A stretch of DNA of 64,000 nt from Paracoccus endophyticus (GTDB taxonomy: Bacteria; Pseudomonadota; Alphaproteobacteria; Rhodobacterales; Rhodobacteraceae). The position numbers and the translations under genes were made by a program. Location of the stretch: assembly GCF_003286075.1 (NCBI RefSeq), contig NZ_QLUV01000003.1:62001-126000 (forward strand), written 5' to 3'. Of the stretch, positions 58,963 through 64,000 are shown piece by piece (position 1 is the first letter of the stretch; every line of letters begins with the position of its first letter). The notes under the pieces are model-generated. The model searched no databases. It was not told the DNA's origin and saw nothing but the letters and a program-made list of their open reading frames with translations.

Positions 58963-59321
58963 TGCGCCACCTCTCCGCGCAACCCCTTCATGATGGACAG
59001 GTTGATGTCGATCAGGGGTGCGGGGCTGACGCCGCGCGTCATCACGCCCTGCCCGTGCCGGATCGAGAACAGCGCGAGCGACAGCAGGCCCGCGCGCAGC
59101 GGCTCGGGCAGGCCATTGCCCGCCTCGGCCAGGTCGGAGGCGAGGGTCTGCCACAGCTGCGTGTTCACATGCGCCGCGGCTGCCAGCGACCCGTGACCGT
59201 CTGCGGCCTGCTGAAGCTGCCGCGTGGTGCGGGCGAACGCGTCGTACTCGATGTCGCGGGGCGTCCGGATCTCTTCGGCGCCGAAACGCCGGGGGGCAAA
59301 TCCTTTCGGATGGGCGGTCAA
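58959..59321 (-). CDS. flaF: Flagellar regulator FlaF
   Basis: A 120-residue protein of the FlaF family, which in Caulobacter is needed for flagellin secretion and works against FlbT. Recognised from the RDIEYDAFARTTRQLQQA segment, the LWQTLASDLAE helix and the LFSIRHGQGVM region. It sits between fliC and flbT and overlaps flbT by four bases. A strong stem-loop separates it from fliC. Confidence 0.92.
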   Translation of the reverse strand: MTAHPKGFAPRRFGAEEIRTPRDIEYDAFARTTRQLQQAADGHGSLAAAAHVNTQLWQTLASDLAEAGNGLPEPLRAGLLSLALFSIRHGQGVMTRGVSPAPLIDINLSIMKGLRGEVAQ

Positions 59322-59359
59322 GGGGCGGCTCCTTCTGGGGGCGGGCTTTGGGGGGAAGC

Positions 59360-59389
59360 GGGCGCGCGGCCGGCGGGCGGCGCGCGCCC
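59360..59389 (-). terminator. Stem-loop between fliC and flaF
   Basis: A 9-bp perfect GC stem (GGGCGCGCG/CGCGCGCCC at 59360-59368 and 59381-59389) with a 12-base loop, starting about 11 bases past the fliC stop on the minus strand. It has no T-run. It may partly terminate or stabilise the abundant fliC message. Confidence 0.5.
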
Positions 59390-59399
59390 CGCGGTGTCA

Positions 59400-60608
59400 T
59401 CAGCCGCGGAACAGCGACAGGATGTTCTGCGGCGCCTTGTTGGCGATCGACAGCGACTGGATGCCCAGCTGCTGCTGGGTCTGCAGCGCCTGCAGGCGGG
59501 CAGAGGTTTCTTCCATGTTCGCGTCGACCAGCGAGCCGATCCCGGACTTGAGCGAGTCCGTCAGCTTGGACAGGAACTCGCCCTGCGCCTCGATGTTGGC
59601 GCCGGCCGCGCCGAACTTGGCCGCCGCGTCGATGGCGGTCTTCATCATCGTCTCGATCGACGCCAGCGCGCCGGATGCCCCGGCCGCGGTGGACACGTCC
59701 AGTCCGGCCAGAGCGCCCAGTCCGCCACTGCCCACGTTGCTGAACTGTGCGGCGACCGTCAGGTCCGACGTCCCCGCGTTGGTCAGCGACAGCGTACCGG
59801 CCGAGCCCTGGTCATAGTTGACGGTCAGCCCGTCGATGCCCAGCTTTTCGATCGCGGATTTCAGACCGACTGCGACGATGTCGGCGGGCGACGTGGCCGT
59901 CGCATCATTGGCCGAAAGCGTATAGCTCGCGACCTTGTCGCCGATTCTCACCGAAATGCTGTCGCCGGCGGCTAGCGGCGCGGTGTTGTCGATCACCAGG
60001 TCGCTGGCAGCCGCCCCCGCATTCAGGCTGAACGCGGCGGCGTCGCCGGTCGTGGAGGCGCCCTCCGACCCGGTCAGCGCCGCCTTGGGGGCGTAGACAC
60101 CAACCGACAGATTCTGTCCGGCAACGGTGATGTTGGACAGGGTCGTGGTGCCGTCCGCCGCACGGTCGATCGACGACAGGAAGTTCACCGACGTGTTCGT
60201 CCCGTTCAGCAGGTTCAGCCCGTTGACCTGAGCGGCCTTGACGGTGCCCTCGACCTGCGATCGCAGATCGACGACATCCTTTTGCAGCTTGGCACGGTCG
60301 GACGTCGGGCTTTGCGCGCTGATGATCGTGTCGCGCATCTTGGTCAGCAGCGAGCTGATCTTTTCGGCCCCCTCGCGCGCCATGCCGACCGCCGCCCCGC
60401 CCGTCGCCAGGCCGGACGAGATCGCCTTGAAGCCGCTGACGTCGGCCTCCATCACCTTCGAGATCGCCCAGACGGCCGCGTTGTCCTTGGCCGTCGCGAC
60501 CGTCTTGCCGGTCGAGATCTCGTCCTGGGTCTTGGCCAGGCCCGCGTTGATCCCTTTCAGGGTCTGCAGCGCGACCATCGCGCCATTGTTGGTCAGAATG
60601 CTGGACAT
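59400..60608 (-). CDS. fliC: Flagellin
   Basis: Structural filament protein of 402 residues, secreted by the flagellar type III apparatus. The conserved N-terminal D0/D1 helices begin MSSILTNNGAMVALQTLKGI and contain the ISTGKTVATAKDNAA motif. The C-terminal helices end with LSIANKAPQNILSLFRG. The variable central domain (about 150-310) is Ala/Ser/Thr-rich. AGGAGGA precedes the ATG, and a perfect inverted repeat sits just upstream of it. It is the only flagellin gene in the window. Confidence 0.96.
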   Translation of the reverse strand: MSSILTNNGAMVALQTLKGINAGLAKTQDEISTGKTVATAKDNAAVWAISKVMEADVSGFKAISSGLATGGAAVGMAREGAEKISSLLTKMRDTIISAQSPTSDRAKLQKDVVDLRSQVEGTVKAAQVNGLNLLNGTNTSVNFLSSIDRAADGTTTLSNITVAGQNLSVGVYAPKAALTGSEGASTTGDAAAFSLNAGAAASDLVIDNTAPLAAGDSISVRIGDKVASYTLSANDATATSPADIVAVGLKSAIEKLGIDGLTVNYDQGSAGTLSLTNAGTSDLTVAAQFSNVGSGGLGALAGLDVSTAAGASGALASIETMMKTAIDAAAKFGAAGANIEAQGEFLSKLTDSLKSGIGSLVDANMEETSARLQALQTQQQLGIQSLSIANKAPQNILSLFRG

Positions 60609-60625
60609 GACGTCCTCCTGTAAAC

Positions 60626-60640
60626 GGCGCATTGTGCGCC
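60626..60640 (-). promoter_or_regulatory. Stem-loop in the flagellin mRNA leader
   Basis: GGCGCA TTG TGCGCC, a perfect 6-3-6 inverted repeat ending 17 bases before the fliC ATG, just upstream of the Shine-Dalgarno AGGAGGA. Position and the adjacent flbT gene make it a candidate FlbT-controlled element. Confidence 0.5.
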
Positions 60641-60686
60641 AGGGTTGCAAGATGGATTGGCCTTCTGACCGGTGGGAAAATCCCGT

Positions 60687-60700
60687 GCATCGGTTGATGC
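60687..60700. promoter_or_regulatory. GCATC-N4-GATGC inverted repeat upstream of fliC
   Basis: GCATC GGTT GATGC, a perfect 5-4-5 inverted repeat about 80 bases upstream of the fliC ATG. It could be a regulator site. No canonical sigma-28 or sigma-54 promoter was recognised here. Confidence 0.3.
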
Positions 60701-60780
60701 GAGGCCCTGATTACCAAGGCCCCCCTAAGGAATAATGAACGGCGCTGGCGATGTCGCGCGCGGTTTCATTCGCATTTTCG

Positions 60781-61095
60781 TCAAAACCTTTGCACCACCC
60801 TGGAAAGGTCCGTGGTCACGCGCTGGCGTCCGCTGCGGTCATAGATATCCAGCCCGCCGGCCGCCGCCGCAATGTCGCGCAGGACGGCCTGCGCCTGGTC
60901 CAGGCCCGTCCGGGAGGCGACGGCCAGCGCGCGCAGCCGGGCCAGCTGCCGCTCGCAGGCCAGCCGCTCCTCCTGCGAAAGCGGGTGACGGTGCAGGTCT
61001 GCGGCGAATGCCTGCAACAGGCTGTCGCACCGGTCCGCCGAGCCGTCGCGCAGCGCGTCGCCCGCACGGGCGATCAGCGACGCCCGATCACGCAT
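60781..61095 (-). CDS. FlgN-like flagellar export chaperone (putative)
   Basis: A 104-residue, mostly helical, Arg/Leu/Ala-rich protein with the C-terminal LDIYDRSGRQR pattern seen in FlgN-type chaperones. FlgN escorts the hook-filament junction proteins. The gene lies between the rod-binding-protein gene (8-base overlap) and fliC, which supports a flagellar role. Similarity is short, so the chaperone assignment is tentative. Confidence 0.6.
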   Translation of the reverse strand: MRDRASLIARAGDALRDGSADRCDSLLQAFAADLHRHPLSQEERLACERQLARLRALAVASRTGLDQAQAVLRDIAAAAGGLDIYDRSGRQRVTTDLSRVVQRF

Positions 61096-61330
61096 CGCGG
61101 CCCCCTGTCCGCAGGTCCAGCCGCAGGTCGATCGCCTGCGCCAGGGATTGCGCCAGCTGTTCGGTTCGGAACGAGGCAAACTGCGCCTCGCCCGCCCCGC
61201 CCCCAAACGAGCCCGCAAGACCCTGCGGCATCACGTGCTTGAGCATTTCCGCCAGAAACGCCGTTTCCAGCTTTTCGGCGGGCGCCATGGCCGGAACCGG
61301 CGGCGGACTGGATCTGAATTGGACCTGCAT
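61088..61330 (-). CDS. Flagellar rod-binding protein (FlgJ N-terminal type)
   Basis: An 80-residue protein of the rod-binding family, the FlgJ N-terminal domain without the muramidase part. The signature is LETAFLAEMLKHVMPQGLAG, followed by FASFRTEQLAQSLAQ. It would cap or scaffold rod assembly in the periplasm. The ATG follows AAGGAG. It is divergent from fliK, and two CtrA-like half-sites lie between them. Confidence 0.85.
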   Translation of the reverse strand: MQVQFRSSPPPVPAMAPAEKLETAFLAEMLKHVMPQGLAGSFGGGAGEAQFASFRTEQLAQSLAQAIDLRLDLRTGGRDA

Positions 61331-61371
61331 GATGGCTCCTTGCCTGCGTCGGCCCGAAATAGCAGCCAGCG

Positions 61372-61386
61372 GTAAACAATCGGTAA
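61372..61386. promoter_or_regulatory. CtrA-like half-site pair (GTAA-N7-GTAA)
   Basis: GTAA at 61372-61375 and 61383-61386, seven bases apart. On the minus strand this reads TTAC-N7-TTAC, one mismatch per half from the CtrA consensus TTAA-N7-TTAA. It lies between divergent flagellar genes, which CtrA often controls in this group. Weak evidence. Confidence 0.3.
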
Positions 61387-61431
61387 CTTTCACCCCGTAA
61401 AAGGAAATGGAACGGTGATTCCCGGTGCATC

Positions 61432-62832
61432 ATGATTTCCCTAGACCCAGTCCAGTGCCCGCCGCCAGCCGGCCTGACCGCCCCCGCCAAGGCGGCAGGG
61501 GACGGCGCAGCATTCGCGCAGCTTGTGGCGGCGGGGGCGGGCGGCGGCCCGGCCACAGCCCCGCCGATCGAGCCCGAGACTGGTGACGAGACGCAGGACC
61601 CTGGCACAGCCGAGGGGCGTGCCGACGCCGCGGATTGCGCCGAGTCCACGGACGAACAGCAGGCCTGGGCGGGCGCCTGGCCCGGGCTGCCCCCGGCCCT
61701 CGCCGCGCCTTACCCGGACCCTGGGCCCGGCGACAGCCTGCAAGCCGACGCGCCGCCGTCCTTTGCCAAGGAGGGGCAAAACCAATCCGCCGCGGCCTCT
61801 TTCCCGTTCAGCTTCGATGATGCGGCCCTGAACAGCCGGGACAGGCACTCCGCCGACCCCGGCAAGCCCGGCCCGGACGCGGCGCAATCACCCCCCACGC
61901 CCAAGGCTGACAGCGGCGCGACCGCCGCCTCGGGACCTGCCCCCGCGCCAGTTCCTGCCATCGCCCCCTGCAACCCCGTGCCGTTCGACATCGCCGTGGC
62001 CCCCGCGCCGGTCGCCGCATCGGGGGCGCCCATGCCGCGTCCCAAGCCCCTGGGCGCGGCTGCAGAGCCCTCGCCGTTCGGGTCGCCGGACCCGGTGCCA
62101 CAGGACGCACCCGCGATGCCAAAGACCTCTGGCGCAGACCTTGTGACGTCGCCAAGGGAATCGCCTCACGCAAGCGCGCCGGACAACGAGGAACGTCCGC
62201 GCACCAGCACCGCCGCGGCCCCACGGCGAACGGCGGCGGACCCCGTCACCGCCGGACCGGTCGAGATGTCCCCTGCGCCCGCTCTGGCGCGAACCGGCCC
62301 GGCGCCGCTCGGCGACGATGGCCTTCGCAGCGCCCCACAGCTTCCGCCGCATCGCCAGATCGCCGACGCCGTGGTGCGCAGCACCGGGGGGGTTGTCGAA
62401 ATCACCCTGGCCCCGGTCGAGCTGGGGCGGCTGACCGTGGTCATCGGCACCAGCGGCGCAGGCCCGCGGCTGGGCGTGATCGCGGAACGTCCCGAGACGC
62501 TGGAGCTGATCCGCCGCCACAGCGACATGCTGATCCGAGACCTGCGGGACAGCGGCCTGCCGGATGCACAGTTGAGCTTTCAGCGCAGCGACGCACCCGA
62601 ACGCCCGTCGCAGGCCGGCTCGACCGCGGGGTGGCACGCACAGGGCAGCACCGGGGAACAGGCGCACGGCCTGGACACGCGGGGCGGCGCACCAGACGGT
62701 CAGTCCGAAGGCGAGTCTCGCCCACGCGGCGCCCGGCGCGGGTCGGCAGACGACGCGGATCAGATCATCCCGGCATCGGCCCCGTCACGGCCGTTTGCCG
62801 GTTCCCACGGCCGCCTCGACATCAGGGTCTAG
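61432..62832 (+). CDS. fliK: Flagellar hook-length control protein FliK
   Basis: Secreted molecular ruler of 466 residues that sets hook length and switches export specificity. The first 310 residues are low complexity, rich in Pro, Ala, Gly and Asp, as usual for FliK rulers. The C-terminal Flg_hook domain (about 315-400) includes EITLAPVELGRLTVVIG and SDMLIRDLRDSGLPDAQLSF. flgD follows four bases after the stop. The start ATG has no strong ribosome-binding site. Confidence 0.87.
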   Translation: MISLDPVQCPPPAGLTAPAKAAGDGAAFAQLVAAGAGGGPATAPPIEPETGDETQDPGTAEGRADAADCAESTDEQQAWAGAWPGLPPALAAPYPDPGPGDSLQADAPPSFAKEGQNQSAAASFPFSFDDAALNSRDRHSADPGKPGPDAAQSPPTPKADSGATAASGPAPAPVPAIAPCNPVPFDIAVAPAPVAASGAPMPRPKPLGAAAEPSPFGSPDPVPQDAPAMPKTSGADLVTSPRESPHASAPDNEERPRTSTAAAPRRTAADPVTAGPVEMSPAPALARTGPAPLGDDGLRSAPQLPPHRQIADAVVRSTGGVVEITLAPVELGRLTVVIGTSGAGPRLGVIAERPETLELIRRHSDMLIRDLRDSGLPDAQLSFQRSDAPERPSQAGSTAGWHAQGSTGEQAHGLDTRGGAPDGQSEGESRPRGARRGSADDADQIIPASAPSRPFAGSHGRLDIRV

Positions 62833-62836
62833 ACAG

Positions 62837-63583
62837 ATGACAACACTTTTTCCGCCGCAGACCGCCCCCGCCCCCCTGTCGATGACCTCGGCACCTGGGG
62901 GCGCCAGAACGGCGCAGGCCTTCTCTGCGGCGGCGCCTGTGCCGGCGACCGCGTTCACGGACGCCCCGTCAGCCGCCGGGCCGATGGCGCAGGTCGGCGG
63001 GGACTTCGACACCTATCTCAAGATGCTGACGACGCAGATCAAGAACCAGGATCCGCTGAATCCGATGGAGGGATCGGATTTCGCAGTGCAGCTTGCCACG
63101 TTCTCGGGCGTCGAACAGCAGGTGCGCACCAACGCCCTGCTGGGCCAGCTTGTCGGAGAGGGCTCGGGCGGCCTGTCGGCCCTGGCGCACTGGATCGGCA
63201 AGGAGGTGCGGACGACCGCCCCGGTGGCCTTTCAGGGCAGCCCGCTGACGATGCAGATCGATCCCGCACGGGACGCCGATCAGGTGACGCTGGTCACACT
63301 GGACGTCTCGGGGACAGAGGTGCTGCGCGAGGACATCGGCACCGGCACCGGCGAGGTGGACTGGTCGGGACGCCGCGCGGACGGGACGGCGTTGGGTCAC
63401 GGCCGATACAGCTTCCGGCTGGAAAGCGCCCTTCGCGGCGAGGTGATCGCGACCTCCAACGTGGGCGTCTTTGCGCCCGTGACAGGGGCAGAGCTGACGG
63501 CCCAGGGCACCCGACTGACACTGGCCGGGGGCGCCTCGACCCTGGAGTCCGAGGTGACGGCGCTGCGCGAACGCGGCAGCTGA
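62837..63583 (+). CDS. flgD: Flagellar hook assembly protein FlgD
   Basis: Hook-capping protein of 248 residues. The conserved N-terminal core is FDTYLKMLTTQIKNQDPLNP, followed by FAVQLATFSGVEQQ. The C-terminal FlgD Tudor/Ig-like domains contain GEVDWSGRRADGTALGHGRY. The ATG at 62837 lies four bases past fliK. An ATG 42 bases upstream would overlap fliK and is less likely. It is translated together with fliK. Confidence 0.93.
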   Translation: MTTLFPPQTAPAPLSMTSAPGGARTAQAFSAAAPVPATAFTDAPSAAGPMAQVGGDFDTYLKMLTTQIKNQDPLNPMEGSDFAVQLATFSGVEQQVRTNALLGQLVGEGSGGLSALAHWIGKEVRTTAPVAFQGSPLTMQIDPARDADQVTLVTLDVSGTEVLREDIGTGTGEVDWSGRRADGTALGHGRYSFRLESALRGEVIATSNVGVFAPVTGAELTAQGTRLTLAGGASTLESEVTALRERGS

Positions 63584-63726
63584 CCGGCCGTCTTGCAACC
63601 CGCGACGGCACGCCCGTTGCCCGGGCGGGGCCAATGGCCGCGACCCGGGACTGCGCCCCGATGAACAGCGCCGCCGGCGCCGCCTGCTGCGGGCGCGGCC
63701 CCGGCCCAGGGCATCGACGGGCGGCC

Positions 63727-63754
63727 TTGCACACCCGCCCGCGCCGCGTATAAC
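63727..63754 (+). promoter_or_regulatory. Candidate promoter of carB
   Basis: TTGCAC (63727-63732), a 16-base spacer, and TATAAC (63749-63754). The -10 box matches 5 of 6 consensus positions and the -35 box is weak. The start of transcription would fall near 63761, inside the inverted repeat that follows. Confidence 0.45.
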
Positions 63755-63756
63755 CC

Positions 63757-63784
63757 CGGACGATTTGCAAACGACGATCGTCCG
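63757..63784 (+). promoter_or_regulatory. Perfect 8-bp inverted repeat in the carB leader
   Basis: CGGACGAT, 12 bases, ATCGTCCG. It lies between the candidate promoter and the GAGGGGG ribosome-binding site of carB, so it could form an mRNA hairpin or bind a regulator. Confidence 0.5.
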
Positions 63785-63795
63785 AGGGGGCCGCC

Positions 63796-64000
63796 ATGCC
63801 GAAACGTACCGATATCTCCTCGATCCTGATCATCGGCGCGGGGCCCATCGTGATCGGCCAGGCCTGCGAGTTCGACTATTCCGGCGCCCAGGCCTGCAAG
63901 GCCCTGCGCGAGGAAGGCTATCGGGTCATCCTGGTGAACTCGAACCCGGCCACGATCATGACCGACCCCGGCATGGCCGACGCGACCTATATCGAGCCGA
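63796..64000 (+). CDS. carB: Carbamoyl-phosphate synthase large subunit (5' part)
   Basis: The first 68 codons of CarB, which makes carbamoyl phosphate for arginine and pyrimidine synthesis. The N terminus [20 protein letters not shown] and [20 protein letters not shown] are diagnostic of the first ATP-grasp half, and [11 protein letters not shown] follows. GAGGGGG precedes the ATG. The gene continues past the end of the window. Confidence 0.95.
   Translation, partial: MPKRTDISSILIIGAGPIVIGQACEFDYSGAQACKALREEGYRVILVNSNPATIMTDPGMADATYIEP

Noticed and set aside
60641..60780. Sigma-28 or sigma-54 promoter for fliC
   Set aside because: No sequence matched TAAA-N15-GCCGATAA or a correctly spaced GG-N10-GC; nearby GG/GC pairs have the wrong spacing.

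Overview
The window is a high-GC alphaproteobacterial chromosome segment. It most resembles a Paracoccus-type member of the Rhodobacterales. The grounds are the sox gene order, a condensing 5-aminolevulinate synthase (hemA), aerobic cobaltochelatase genes (cobS, cobT), the flagellar regulators FlbT and FlaF beside one flagellin gene, and CarD. The genus is an inference; the family-level placement rests on gene content. About 57 protein-coding genes are supported. There is also one decayed insertion-sequence remnant. No rRNA, tRNA or CRISPR array was seen.

Layout. 0-10 kb holds a cell-wall and translation block on the minus strand (aminotransferase, N-acetylmuramoyl-alanine amidase, mrcA, prfB), a periplasmic DsbA-like protein, ispG and a RodZ-like protein. 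10-14 kb holds hemA, a divergent M20 peptidase and carD with a clear terminator. 14-24.5 kb is a compact thiosulfate-oxidation (sox) locus. On the minus strand it reads soxV, soxX, soxY, soxZ, soxA, soxB, soxC, soxD and a SoxH-like metallohydrolase. It is flanked on the plus strand by soxS, a DUF302 protein and a YeeE/YedE sulfur transporter. soxR, soxW, soxE, soxF and soxG are not present here, and SoxD is a short mono-haem form.

24.7-29.3 kb is an operon of a TPR protein, a SUV3-like RNA helicase with a long Arg/Gly-rich tail, an S4 RNA-binding protein and a 7Fe ferredoxin. 29.3-34.8 kb holds SCP2 and alpha/beta-hydrolase genes, an IS5-type transposase remnant, and the zwf-pgl-pgi operon. 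34.8-46.9 kb holds a PIN protein coupled to an rRNA methyltransferase, a glutamine amidotransferase, alaS, a DUF1501/DUF1800 secreted pair, aspS, a CPBP protease and a GH25 lysozyme. The aspS gene carries an unusual low-GC in-frame insertion. 47-54.4 kb holds an FAD-linked oxidase, aminopeptidase P, and cobT and cobS separated by an opposite-strand periplasmic gene. 54.5-57.7 kb is a row of three membrane proteins (DUF808, CorA-type, DUF475). 57.8-63.6 kb is a flagellar cluster (DUF1217 protein, flbT, flaF, fliC, FlgN-like, rod-binding protein, fliK, flgD). carB begins at 63,796 and runs off the end.

The sox genes would form the periplasmic thiosulfate-oxidising system: SoxXA attaches the sulfur substrate to SoxYZ, SoxB hydrolyses off sulfate, SoxCD oxidises the remaining sulfane sulfur, and SoxV and SoxS supply reductant. 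The most unusual features are the mosaic aspS gene, the reduced sox locus with several perfect inverted repeats in its control regions, and a palindrome-bearing tandem repeat before the YeeE gene.
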